Positions 25,489 to 34,105 of a DNA stretch of 64,000 nt are shown piece by piece. Position numbers and translations under genes: made by a program. Each line of letters opens with the position of its first letter. The first letter of the stretch is position 1. The stretch lies in contig NZ_ATZF01000003.1 in NCBI RefSeq assembly GCF_000428065.1, forward strand, positions 124,001 through 188,000, read 5' to 3'. The notes under the pieces were generated by a model. The model was not told where the DNA came from. It worked only from the letters and a program-made list of their open reading frames with translations, and did not search any database. Origin of the DNA: Shimazuella kribbensis DSM 45090. Lineage in GTDB: Bacteria; Bacillota; Bacilli; Thermoactinomycetales; Thermoactinomycetaceae.

Positions 25489-26583
25489 CGTTTTTCTTCT
25501 ATATTTCTTTAGACATCTCTTCTTGCACTTTTTTCTGCATTTTTTTCCATGCCCATGATCACAATCATCATCGTCATCGTCATCGTCATCGTGATCACAC
25601 TTCTTGCACTTCTTTCTGCATTTTTTTCCATGCCCATGATCACAATCATCATCGTCATCATCATCGTCATCATGATCATGATCACACTTCTTCTTGCACT
25701 TCTTTCTGCATTTTTTCCTATGACCATGATCACAACATTCCCCATCATTATGGTCATGATCACAATCCCATCTCTTCTCACATTCTTCATCATGGTCATG
25801 CTTACCAGAGATAGGAATTTGCTGGTTTTGTAGTACTTTTACTAGTAGATCCAATACAATCTGTTCTTGCACAGTTGTAAAAGTACGTTCATTAGTGATA
25901 TGAGGCAGGTGAGTAGACGAACCTTTTTTAGCAAAATCGAATTCATTAATTTCAAAGGCTACTAATTCACAGTACGGTTCCTCATTATAATGAACGGAAT
26001 GGCTAAATAATTTTTGTTCAATCTTAGACCCTCTACTACTCTTATCTAAAAATCTAGTTTCGGTGTCACTTGATACTAAAAAATTAGGGAAATTTTTCCC
26101 TTCAAATGTAACTTCCGTACAAGAATTGAAAGGAATATGAGCCGTAGTATGGAGAATACTACCACAAACTGCATTGGCATTGGCGGGAACGGGTCCAGCA
26201 GTAGCATATTCAATGCTCTTGCGAATAAACCCTGAAATAAAAAGTTTAAAGTGATTCTTGCGTGAAGTTGGAACTAGTTTACATTCATCCAGAGAGACAT
26301 CTTTATTTACCCTTTTAATCTCCAATGCAGGTCGCTCTAACGTAATATCTACATCAATACAAACTTGTAGGACTAACTCAGCAAGAACAACAGGCACTTT
26401 CATCGTTCTTGGAAAACATATAACATTCGGGGAACTCATATCTATACGATTCTGAACCACTTTACATCCCAATGGTGGTCGCGGCGGAGGTGGTGGCGGT
26501 GGTGGCGGCGGCTTTTTTACTTTACCTGGATTGCACACTTCAAATTGAACGATATGACAATTTGAACCAAATCTTCTCATCAT
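25486..26583 (-). CDS. Spore-coat-type protein with polyproline and Asp / Cys-Lys repeats
   Basis: 365 residues; the start follows GAGAGAGGGAATT. Order: short N-terminus, a run of ten prolines near residue 30, then a core of about 200 residues (PVVLAELVLQVCIDVDITL, ALEIKRVNKD, HFKLFISGFIRKSIEYAT, HIPFNSCTEV). The core matches the pattern of BC_2427/DUF7852-type spore coat or exosporium proteins. The C-terminal 90 residues alternate CDHDHDDDD-type acidic blocks with KKCRKKCKK basic-Cys blocks three times, after a His/Asp-rich linker. Such blocks could bind metal and crosslink through disulfides. It sits in the sigK-interrupting element, so it would be on the excised circle. Confidence 0.7.
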   Translation of the reverse strand: MMRRFGSNCHIVQFEVCNPGKVKKPPPPPPPPPPRPPLGCKVVQNRIDMSSPNVICFPRTMKVPVVLAELVLQVCIDVDITLERPALEIKRVNKDVSLDECKLVPTSRKNHFKLFISGFIRKSIEYATAGPVPANANAVCGSILHTTAHIPFNSCTEVTFEGKNFPNFLVSSDTETRFLDKSSRGSKIEQKLFSHSVHYNEEPYCELVAFEINEFDFAKKGSSTHLPHITNERTFTTVQEQIVLDLLVKVLQNQQIPISGKHDHDEECEKRWDCDHDHNDGECCDHGHRKKCRKKCKKKCDHDHDDDDDDDDDCDHGHGKKCRKKCKKCDHDDDDDDDDDCDHGHGKKCRKKCKKRCLKKYRRKT

Positions 26584-26878
26584 AATTCCCTCTCTCTCTA
26601 GGTGATTTAGACTACAAGATTATAAGATAGTATATTCCTGATATACAAAAGAGAGAGGGCTAGTATCTCCATTATATAAAGCATATTTCAATACTAAAAA
26701 GATAACATCTATATTTTAAATAACCGACTAGCAATTATCATTACTAGCAAGAACGTTCTCCTTCGCTTTCCATCATGAATCTGTTAACGCTAAATCTTCT
26801 CTAGCCTAGCCAAGGACGATTCAATGACTATTGTCATCAACCCCGTAGCAGGGAAAGAACATAATGACCAAAATTAGT
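26584..26878. other. Intergenic stretch
   Basis: Contains the likely promoter of the coat gene (minus strand, TATAAT-like near 26620). No gene seen. Confidence 0.4.
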
Positions 26879-27481
26879 TTATAATATTGGCTTTTGCCCA
26901 ACAAACTGTATGACATGAGATAATCCATTATGTAGTTTCCCTTCATAACGGCCAACCTCTCCCATAAAAAAATGGATAATCCGCCAATCCGAAAAGACAT
27001 GTAAAAATTCCTCCGGTTTATATAAAAAGTCTTCCTCTTTTGGTCCACCACTTCCATAAGGGATTTGGTGTATGGAATAAACCTCTGTTACATAATACCC
27101 TCCTGGCTTAATTGCTTTTTTTACACCATTTAGTGTTTGATGGCGTAATGCTGTTGGAAAATGTCCAAAAATGCAAACCAACTGATCCCATTTATCCATT
27201 TCCCAATTGATATCGTTTAGATCTATAAGTTCTGTCTTTACCTTTACACCTTTGATTTCCGCAAGTTTACTAGTTTTTTCTAAACCTGATTCCGCGTAAT
27301 CCCAAGCGGTTACGTTAAGACCTTGCTCTGCTAAAAAAACAGCATTACGCCCTTCCCCTTCTGCAATCGCCAAAGTATTACCAGAAAATTGTATTTTTTT
27401 AGCAACCTCCGTTACAAAAACATTAGGCTCTGTACCATAAACATAATCCTCATCTCGAAAACGAATATCCCACTGATTCAT
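26879..27481 (-). CDS. Class I SAM-dependent methyltransferase
   Basis: ATG chosen after AGGAGGATGATT; 200 residues. Motif I is LAIAEGEGRNAVFLAEQG, where AEGEGRN replaces the usual GCGxGRN, and motif II is VTAWDYAESGLEKT. CIFGHFPTALR and KPGGYYVTEVY follow. This is the TehB-like small-molecule methyltransferase pattern (tellurite resistance or thiopurine-type relatives). The substrate is unknown. It is monocistronic. Confidence 0.82.
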   Translation of the reverse strand: MNQWDIRFRDEDYVYGTEPNVFVTEVAKKIQFSGNTLAIAEGEGRNAVFLAEQGLNVTAWDYAESGLEKTSKLAEIKGVKVKTELIDLNDINWEMDKWDQLVCIFGHFPTALRHQTLNGVKKAIKPGGYYVTEVYSIHQIPYGSGGPKEEDFLYKPEEFLHVFSDWRIIHFFMGEVGRYEGKLHNGLSHVIQFVGQKPIL

Positions 27482-28157
27482 AATCATCCTCCTTTTTAAT
27501 CCATGTTATTTATTCATTCTGAGCCCATTCCTTTATCCATTGAAGGAGCTGCATATCAGGCCCGGTGAAACGGTTGCTGCTCTAGTCCGCTGGGATTATT
27601 TCCATTTTGGTAACAGTTTCGTTGGTACTAATCCAAATATACAGTTATTAGAAGAAATGCAGAAGCGAAAAGACGGAAATCGATCAAGAGCAGACAACAG
27701 CAAGTAAATAAAGGATTCTTTGGGTGCGCGGAAATAGTGGATAACTCGCAATTGACCATGCTCAAAATTATTTGAGTTTTAACTAGTAACTGTTATGGAC
27801 AGAATTTGACATTCCCACGGCTAAAGTCGTGGGATTCTTGAATCGTTAGCGTCCGCAATCCGTTTTCGTTTTGAACAACGCTCAAGTTCAAGGGTGTGCC
27901 ATCACCCTGTCCCATGCAGTTAGAAGTGTACCCACATAGGCGGAACACCTGCGACCAAAGGAATTACCAGTGTTCTAGTCCTCTTCTTGCCACTAATGTT
28001 TTGCTCGGCGGGAGACGTATCCATTTGCCACCAAAACCCGATACCATTACATTGTCAAAGAACAAACCTACTACTAGTAGGATAATCACCGATCATGCGT
28101 TCTAATATACAAAATATTCGTTTCTCCTTCAACCCCTATTTGAGGTTTCGAGCAACG
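27482..28157. other. Gene-poor stretch with IS605-type relic
   Basis: 27550-27708 (+) reads as a C-terminal protein remnant (LVRWDYFHFGNSFVGTN ... ADNSK) without a start. 27808-27990 is described separately as an IS605-type end. The remainder shows nothing. Confidence 0.45.
27808..27990 (-). mobile_element. Orphan right end of an IS200/IS605-family element, probable omega-RNA scaffold
   Basis: Read on the minus strand it contains CAGGTGTTCCGCC, GGACAGGGTGATGGC, AACGAAAACGGATTGCGGAC and then TTCAAGAATCCCACGACTTT followed by AGCCGTGGGAATGTCAA. The last part is the terminal hairpin (CCACG/CGTGG at 27814-27833) that I recall from TnpB-type elements of Bacillales. The preceding bases correspond to the structured 3' RNA. 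No tnpB or tnpA remains alongside it. The identification is by memory of the pattern. Confidence 0.55.
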
Positions 28158-29141
28158 TCATCTTTCATCCCGCGATTGAAGCCATGGGCTTTCAGCCGAC
28201 AATTGCTGTAAAACTTCTAAGACTTCTTCTGACATATCCCTGATCTTAATATCCTTACCTAGAAAAAGTAGCCAATTTGTTATTTCAGTCAATTCTTCGG
28301 GCTTATTAACATTAATAAACGTCTTTAGAATGGCTGTGGTTTGATAAGGATTCGTATAGGAAATGGAAACTTTTAAAGGATGGTATTTTTTGAACTGGGC
28401 AATTGCTTTTGGACCAAGTTCAAGAACAAGGTTGATTACTTCTTCTTGCTTACTTATTTTTTCTAAAATTTTTTTCTTACTTAATCTTTTTTTCGTCAGG
28501 TAAGGTTCGACATTGACAAGATGATCAACAGAAAAAATCTTCTTCTTTTCTTCTTTTAAGTCAACGCCTTCAATCATCCAAAGGCTCTTTTCACGATAAA
28601 GGTGTAAGAGATAGATGGGATAAGATTTTATTACCTTCTCTTCTTTGATCGTAATCCATAAATAGTTATCCGAAAGGAGGATTTGGATGAGTTTTTCTAA
28701 CATGGGATGGGGGAGGTCTGAAAGCTCAAGTAGGTCAGGATTATAGGGGTTGGTTCCTTCAAAAAGCAGGATTTGATTTAAAAGAACTAGGTCATCCTGC
28801 TGGTTTTCTGAGATGAGGCCTAGTAATTTTTCAGCTAAAGACTGACGACTCTTTAGATAGGGGAGTTGTTGATTTCTCGTTGCCATAAATGCAATAAAAA
28901 GAGCTTTGACTTCATTATCAGTAAAGCGAACAACAGGCAGGATGGAGTTGTGCATGACAAAATAACCCCCATCCCTACCGACTTCAGAGACGAGCGGCAT
29001 CCCCATGGCCTCAATTTCCCTGATATCTCTAATAGCCGTCGAACGAGAGATGTTAAATTCCTGCATGATTTCAGAGATTGTAAAACGGGAGCGGTTATTG
29101 ATATACCTCATGATGATATTAATCCGTTCAACTTTTTTCAT
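28158..29141 (-). CDS. WYL-domain transcriptional regulator (YafY/DeoR type)
   Basis: 327 residues. N-terminal helix-turn-helix: KKVERINIIMRYINNRSRFT, FNISRSTAIRDIREIEAMGM, with the wing GGYFVMH. The WYL domain in the middle has YLWITIKEEKVIKSYPIYLL and SLWMIEGVDL, followed by a WCX-like C-terminal region. Such regulators bind a ligand and control a neighbouring unit. It is divergent from a GyrI-like gene with about 100 bases between, and the shared region is duplicated at 30335. Confidence 0.87.
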   Translation of the reverse strand: MKKVERINIIMRYINNRSRFTISEIMQEFNISRSTAIRDIREIEAMGMPLVSEVGRDGGYFVMHNSILPVVRFTDNEVKALFIAFMATRNQQLPYLKSRQSLAEKLLGLISENQQDDLVLLNQILLFEGTNPYNPDLLELSDLPHPMLEKLIQILLSDNYLWITIKEEKVIKSYPIYLLHLYREKSLWMIEGVDLKEEKKKIFSVDHLVNVEPYLTKKRLSKKKILEKISKQEEVINLVLELGPKAIAQFKKYHPLKVSISYTNPYQTTAILKTFINVNKPEELTEITNWLLFLGKDIKIRDMSEEVLEVLQQLSAESPWLQSRDER

Positions 29142-29149
29142 CTAGACTC

Positions 29150-29251
29150 CTAAACAGTATCATTTTTTGACATGATTTAAGGCTATCATATACCTATCAA
29201 GACAAGCAGACAAGTCATTTGACTAATTCAAAAAAGAGGAAGGTATTGAAT
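29150..29251 (+). promoter_or_regulatory. Promoter/operator of GyrI-like gene, copy 1
   Basis: AACAGTATCATTTTTTGACA followed by a TATACC -10-like element 16 bases on, then CTATCAAGACAAGCAGACAA and the ribosome site AAGAGGAAGG. Nearly the same sequence precedes the second GyrI-like gene, so it is likely the site read by the WYL regulator. Confidence 0.6.
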
Positions 29252-29728
29252 ATGGCAGATTATACCCTAGAAGAAAAAGACAGCTTTACCGTTTTAGGAT
29301 TTGGAACTGAACTTACAGCTGACTATGCCAGCTTAAACAAAGAAAAGTCAGACTTTTGGCAGGCGGTTAGCCGAGATGGGAGACTGGACACTTTAAAAGC
29401 ATTAGCAACAAATGACTACATTTTTGCAGTCAACGACAGAGTAAATGGCAAGATGATGTATTATGCTGGCGTCCTGACAGAAGCATCAGCATTAGCACCA
29501 GAAGAAGCTAGAGTTATCCACTTTCCTAAAGGGGAGTACTTAGTTGTAAAAGGGGAAGCAGGGACAGCAGATGAATTGAATAGTAAACTTGAAAGCATTG
29601 CTTTTGGTCAAATCTTGCCAGAAGCTAAAGATTTTGCATATGTTGGTGCTCCAAATGCAATGGTTAAGCTGGGCCAGCGAAACGGGTTCGTTTTTGGTGA
29701 AATGTGGATTCCTGTTGTTAGGAAGTAA
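29252..29728 (+). CDS. GyrI-like small-molecule-binding protein, copy 1
   Basis: 158 residues from the ATG of MADYTLEEKDSFTVLGFG. The fold pattern (two repeats of strand-helix; SDFWQAVSRDGRLDTLK, YYAGVLTEASA, RVIHFPKGEYLVVKG, FVFGEMWIPVV) is that of GyrI/AraC effector-binding domains, here without a DNA-binding part. These proteins sequester or hydrolyse small hydrophobic toxins. It is about 70% identical by eye to the copy at 30433. Confidence 0.78.
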   Translation: MADYTLEEKDSFTVLGFGTELTADYASLNKEKSDFWQAVSRDGRLDTLKALATNDYIFAVNDRVNGKMMYYAGVLTEASALAPEEARVIHFPKGEYLVVKGEAGTADELNSKLESIAFGQILPEAKDFAYVGAPNAMVKLGQRNGFVFGEMWIPVVRK

Positions 29729-29835
29729 AGAGATAAATGGAAACAGCGACCGGCAAAGGACTAATTCCTATAGGAATTAGTCCTTTGGAAAGATTGCAAC
29801 CTTTTACTTGAAACAATTATGAGAAGGATTACAAA

Positions 29836-30286
29836 ATGAGTGAGATTATCAATGCAGAAGAAACCGCGAAAGTAGAAAACCGTCTTCGAGGGAAAATGAT
29901 TGCTTATTGGGTTACCAACTACGGTTCTTGCATTCGTTCTGGGGAGCGGGGGAATTGGAGATATGACTCATCAATGGGGGACGCTCGAGACGGTGGAGAT
30001 ATTAGGGTACCCAGAGTACTTTCTGACCATTATCGGGATTTGGAAAGTACTTGGGACGATAGCCATCCTCATGCCGGGGTTTCCGCAACTTAAAGAAGGG
30101 GCATATGCTGGCATTGTCTTTAATATGACAGGCGCAGCCGTATCACATGCATTCGTAGGAGACTATGGGGCTTATGCGTATCATATTTTTGTCCCACTTA
30201 GTTTTGCAATCCTAGTTCTCGCTTCATGGATGCTACGTCCAAAAAATCGAAAAAAATTGGACCTCAATAGAGCTAAGTATGACTGA
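29836..30286 (+). pseudogene. DoxX-like membrane protein with a one-base frameshift
   Basis: The start region reads SEIINAEETAKVENRLRGKM then IAYWVT. The remainder (LAFVLGSGGIGDMTHQWG, FLTIIGIWKVLGTIAILMPG, AVSHAFVGDYGAYAYHIFVP) lies in another frame. Removing one A from ACCAACTACGG near 29921 restores one protein of about 149 residues with four membrane spans, typical of DoxX-like proteins. It is either a recent loss or a sequencing error. Confidence 0.8.
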
Positions 30287-30334
30287 CTAAATCGAAATGG
30301 AAATCATATGATCCATTCAAATTTTTTGCTCAAA

Positions 30335-30432
30335 CCTCTAAACAGTATCATTTTTTGACGCGATTTAAGGCTATGATATATCTATCAAGACAAGCAGACA
30401 AAACTAATTTAAAAAAGAGGAAGGTATTGAGT
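30335..30432 (+). promoter_or_regulatory. Promoter/operator of GyrI-like gene, copy 2
   Basis: AACAGTATCATTTTTTGACG, then TATATC 16 bases on, CTATCAAGACAAGCAGACAA and AAGAGGAAGG, mirroring 29150-29251. Confidence 0.6.
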
Positions 30433-30912
30433 ATGGAAAATTATAGCTTAGAAGAAAAAGACAGCTTTACCGTTTTTGGTATTGGAACGGAGCTTACAGA
30501 CTTTACTGGCTTAAATAAGGAAAAGTCAGATTTTTGGCAGGCTGTCCATCAAGATGGAAGGCTTGACACTTTAAAATCCATAGCTACAAATGACTACGTT
30601 TTTGCTGTGAATGAAGCGGTGAATAGCAAGATGATGCATTATGCTGGTGTCATGACAGAGGCATCGGCATCGGTACTAGCATCAGAAGAAACCAGAGTTA
30701 TTCAATTTCCTAAGGGAGAATACCTAGTCGTGAAAGGAGAAGGAAAAACGGCTGATGAATTGGATAACAAACTTACTGGCCTTGCTTTTGGCCAAGTCTT
30801 GCCAGAAGCAAAGAATTTTGCCTATGTTGGCGGTCCAAATACGATGGTTGAGATGGGGCATCGAAATGGCTTCATTTTTGGTGAAATGTGGATTCCTGTT
30901 GTTAGGAAATAA
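30433..30912 (+). CDS. GyrI-like small-molecule-binding protein, copy 2
   Basis: 159 residues from the ATG of MENYSLEEKDSFTVFGIG. Same domain as copy 1, ending FIFGEMWIPVVRK. The duplication includes the promoter and ribosome site, so it is a tandem duplication with the DoxX gene caught between. It is probably co-transcribed with the gene at 30935, which starts 22 bases later. Confidence 0.78.
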   Translation: MENYSLEEKDSFTVFGIGTELTDFTGLNKEKSDFWQAVHQDGRLDTLKSIATNDYVFAVNEAVNSKMMHYAGVMTEASASVLASEETRVIQFPKGEYLVVKGEGKTADELDNKLTGLAFGQVLPEAKNFAYVGGPNTMVEMGHRNGFIFGEMWIPVVRK

Positions 30913-30934
30913 AGAATAAAAGGAGAGTTGGAAA

Positions 30935-31399
30935 ATGTCCTATATCGTTGATTTTAAAAATGTGTCTATGGTTGGTTTAGAGTCTTCACCTGTAGTAGAA
31001 GCGCTTGCTGGTTTACGTGCTCATGAAGCCCGTTACTTTATGAGCAAATACAAGCATAAATTTACGGTTGTACCAGCTAGCGAAAGTCAAGAGACTCTTG
31101 ATTATGTGAATCGAATATTGAAAGAAGAACGAGATATTGAGTTTGCGGCAAAACCTTTAGAAACATCGCATTTTCAAGTGGAAAATATCAAATTCACCTA
31201 CGTCTTTTACGAGGATGGTATTGCGGTCAATGTAATGTATCCAGAAGACAACCCTAAGAAGCGGGCCGTTGGTTTTAAGCTTTCTGAGGAGATGGAGATA
31301 CCAAAAGAGTTGGAAGAGAAATTTAAGTTTGCTAGACAAAAGTCTAAATTAGCAGGAACAATTCGGGGCTCGTTTTTTGTAATTAAAGGAGAATATTAA
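30935..31399 (+). CDS. Conserved-looking hypothetical protein, 154 aa
   Basis: ATG follows AAAGGAGAGTTGGAAA. Soluble alpha/beta protein: MSYIVDFKNVSMVGLESSPV, ALAGLRAHEARYFMSKYKHK, NIKFTYVFYEDGIAVNVMYP, LAGTIRGSFFVIKGEY. It rings a bell as a streptococcal/bacillal hypothetical found with GyrI-like genes, but I cannot name it. Confidence 0.6.
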   Translation: MSYIVDFKNVSMVGLESSPVVEALAGLRAHEARYFMSKYKHKFTVVPASESQETLDYVNRILKEERDIEFAAKPLETSHFQVENIKFTYVFYEDGIAVNVMYPEDNPKKRAVGFKLSEEMEIPKELEEKFKFARQKSKLAGTIRGSFFVIKGEY

Positions 31400-31429
31400 A
31401 ATAAGCAAAAGCGCAAGTGGAGGAATCCA

Positions 31430-31595
31430 GCGAAGAAAGGTGACCTATGCTTCGTTTGATGCTCCATAATAATGGACCAAAATCACCAAACCAAACTACT
31501 AGAGCATAAACAAAACGGACAACGAAATTTGGTTTTCTTGTGTGACCACGATTAACCCAACTACTTTCATTTTGATACTTGTCATTCAATTTCTT
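31430..31595 (-). pseudogene. Frameshifted copy of the 68-residue gene
   Basis: Matches 23167-23373 over its first half (AATGACAAGTATCAA, GTAGTTGGGTTAATCGTGG, CACAAGAAAACCAAATTTCG). It carries an indel and an early TAG, so at most about 23 codons are readable. Confidence 0.65.
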
Positions 31596-31645
31596 TTCAC
31601 CATTTTATCTTCACTTATAGAATCAAGCTGTTCTCTCCTCCATAA

Positions 31646-31674
31646 AAAAGAGCCACTTGAAAAAGTGGCTCTCA
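31646..31674 (-). terminator. Terminator downstream of recombinase B relic
   Basis: AGAGCCACTT-GAAA-AAGTGGCTCT; on the minus strand the stem is followed by TTTTTTATG. A diverged copy lies at 23415-23439. Confidence 0.75.
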
Positions 31675-31739
31675 TTAATCAATCATTTGCTCAAATTTAA
31701 GAATTTCTTACTACACTGACCAACTTGTCCCATATTCAC

Positions 31740-32488
31740 TCAAGCCAAACCCTCGGTTTCCTTTTCTCTACAATCTTCTTCATGTTGTGAACGTGAATCG
31801 ATGTAAATTCGATGTCAGCCAATCTATGGTCCTGCAAGGTTGATACTTCTTTTAACTGGCTGACTATCTCATCTTTATCGACAATGCAACGAATAATCAG
31901 ATTCCAAATATATTCTTCAATCACTTCTGTTCGAAGCGATTTCGCCGGGCATTTTTCTACATCTGCACCAAATTTACGAGGATTTTTATTTTGGCAGCGA
32001 TAAAACCGATAACGCCCTTTTGTACCTGTTTTCTTATTCATTCTATCAGAGTAAGTAGTACCACTCCATGATCGTCCGCAATGACCACAGCGAATCATTC
32101 CTTTAAACATATAGAAATAGCGATTATTGCCTTTGTTGGTCGTATTTTTTTCTTTTTGTCGTTGTACTAATTCAAACAAACCTTTATCAATAATGGCTGG
32201 AACGGTTGTTGTTACATATTGTGAAGAATCGCGGAATTCATATGTTTTCTTGGGATCCCACTAGCAGATAACTTTTGCTATTTTCCATTGTGCAATATCT
32301 TGCCGAAGCCGATCCATCTCTGGACGCTCAATGTCTTCTCCTGATACACCTGATTTTTTGTAAATCTCTAACTGGTATAGCTCTAATACACGTGCCTTTT
32401 CCATACACATCTCCACCTGTGTATCCAAACTCGTCCCTTCTACTGCCAGTAATCCTGTAGATACCCGAGCATAGATGGCTGTTTTCAT
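31740..32488 (-). pseudogene. Recombinase B: internally deleted copy of recombinase A
   Basis: The first 75 codons ([20 protein letters not shown] to WKIAKVIC) match recombinase A. A deletion joins this to the part equivalent to about residue 260 (PKKTYEFRDSS) out of frame. The zinc-ribbon region follows intact ([16 protein letters not shown]) and the coiled coil is deleted after SQLKEVSTL. The last codons in the recombinase frame read RSQHEED and end LA before TGA at 31740, a tail related to the stranded tail of recombinase A. Not functional. Confidence 0.88.
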
Positions 32489-32686
32489 CTATATTATCCC
32501 TCCTTTCAGCAGAATTCCATTCTGTTACATTGCTATTCTCTTGTATCTTCCCATTCTTCTGAACTTACCATATAATAACTTTATAGCTTCTTATCTTCTC
32601 GCCTAAATGGGCGATATGGGACAAGGAGTAAGTTTCACCTTTGCTTGGGAATGTCCTGAGTGAAGCAAGTCTGGAAAGGACATGCT

Positions 32687-33904
32687 GTGACTTCGAACAG
32701 CGACCCGAAGCTCTCGGACCTGCTGGAAGACCTGGAGGTAGACAACCTCTCTCCCGAGGTGTTGGAGAAGCTCAACGAGAAGATCGGTGAGCGTTCAGCG
32801 TTCGAGCTGGCGAACATGCAGAAGTTCCAGCTCGTTCGTCTCCTTCGGGAGGAAGTTCTCCCTGACAGCAGCAAGAAGGAGCGTTCTGAGATCGCCGATG
32901 TACTGATCGACTCCCTTCAGGACATGCTGCGTGGAGCCACCCCGGCGGCGACACCTGCCGCTCCGACGGGACCGATCGAGGTCACCGTCAAGCAGGAGAA
33001 GACCCCGGAGCAGATGGACGTCTCCGAACTGCTCAAGCTGCTTCAGGACAACCCGTCTAAGCATGCGGTGCTTCTGCCGCTCATCATGGAACGGGATCTG
33101 GTCAAGAGGGTCACGGAAAGGCGCATCACGGAGTGGGCCATCCCCGACGAGAACGGGAAGCTCGACTCCGAGAAGACTCTCCGCTACCTGCAGCATCTCG
33201 GACAGGTGTACTCGAAGCCGCAGCGAGAGTGGGAAGGCGTCCGTCCGATCACCCTCGCGAAGGCTCTCGGCATCGAAGCACGGGCCCTCATCCATCCCTT
33301 CATGGAACGACCCGTGCAGGGACCGGACGAGAACGGCTACGACTTCAGCAAGCTCAGCGATGAGCTGCACGAGGCACTGCTGTGGGCGCTGACCACAAAG
33401 CACTCGGCGTGGCCGCAGACCGTCGATATCTTCACGGTGTCGGAGGAAGTGTTCCAGAACCCGCTCCCGCGTAGGTGGCAGCGAATCCTGGAAGACTACC
33501 AGTACGCCAAGGCGAACAACCCCGACAGCGTGCGTCACATCTCCCGCTACTGGCCGGAGAACGTCTCCTTCGACCAGGTGCACCAGTCGGTCCAGCAGCC
33601 GAGGGAACTCACCGAGGGTGACTACCGGCAGATGCTGATGGACAACGCACAGGCTCCTCGCAACCAGAGTAGTGGCGCCGTCCATCTCAATGCTGAACTC
33701 ATCACGTCGTTCAGTACCATGAGTGGCAGTGTCCATCTCGACAGCACGATCGTGCTGCAGACCAGCGGCACCATGAGTGGCTCGCTGAACGGAACGGTGT
33801 ATGTTCCTCGAGGTGTTCAGATCTACACCCAGAGTGGTAGCAACCACCTCAAGACCTACGTGCGTTCCTACGAGAACCTCTGCCGACTTGCCGGTCTGAT
33901 CTGA
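32687..33904 (+). CDS. GC-rich foreign protein of unknown function, 405 aa
   Basis: GTG start after GGAAAGGACATGCT. The DNA is strikingly GC-rich with G/C in most third codon positions, unlike everything around it. The acidic N-terminus (LSDLLEDLEVDNLSPEVLEK) is followed by helical segments, an Ala/Pro/Thr linker at about residue 85-100 (TPAATPAAPTGPI), and a central region with LPRRWQRILEDYQYAK. The last 70 residues are short strands with SGAVHL, MSGSVHL, SGTMSGSLNGTVYVP repeats, resembling a small beta-solenoid such as bactofilins. The source may be an actinobacterium or its phage. It interrupts the small-gene/recombinase B module. Confidence 0.7.
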   Translation: MTSNSDPKLSDLLEDLEVDNLSPEVLEKLNEKIGERSAFELANMQKFQLVRLLREEVLPDSSKKERSEIADVLIDSLQDMLRGATPAATPAAPTGPIEVTVKQEKTPEQMDVSELLKLLQDNPSKHAVLLPLIMERDLVKRVTERRITEWAIPDENGKLDSEKTLRYLQHLGQVYSKPQREWEGVRPITLAKALGIEARALIHPFMERPVQGPDENGYDFSKLSDELHEALLWALTTKHSAWPQTVDIFTVSEEVFQNPLPRRWQRILEDYQYAKANNPDSVRHISRYWPENVSFDQVHQSVQQPRELTEGDYRQMLMDNAQAPRNQSSGAVHLNAELITSFSTMSGSVHLDSTIVLQTSGTMSGSLNGTVYVPRGVQIYTQSGSNHLKTYVRSYENLCRLAGLI

Positions 33905-34043
33905 CCAGCGTCACTCGGTCTACAACCTCAACTTAGGTGAACAAAAAGATCGGTGATTGAATCGATCAAAGTCCGGAAGTTCCGGGCTCAGCAGGTGTGT
34001 GTATGAATCGTGACGAGAGTAATCTCGTACGACAAATACAACT

Positions 34044-34105
34044 CATCTGCTGCTACATCAGAATCCATAATTTAAGACTTATGGGTTGTGATGTAGTAGC
34101 AGATG
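34044..34105. repeat. 27-base imperfect inverted repeat at edge of GC-rich insert
   Basis: CATCTGCTGCTACATCAG and AATCCATAA pair with TTATGGGTTGTGATGTAG and TAGCAGATG around an 8-base loop, 24 of 27 positions complementary. The left arm lies where the GC-rich DNA ends; the right arm overlaps the 3' end of the 59-residue gene. It could be a terminator or a recombination scar. Confidence 0.65.

Noticed and set aside
32795-33847. 350-codon minus-strand frame in the GC-rich insert
   Set aside because: GC-rich DNA opens long antisense frames. The plus-strand frame has a ribosome site and sensible protein composition.
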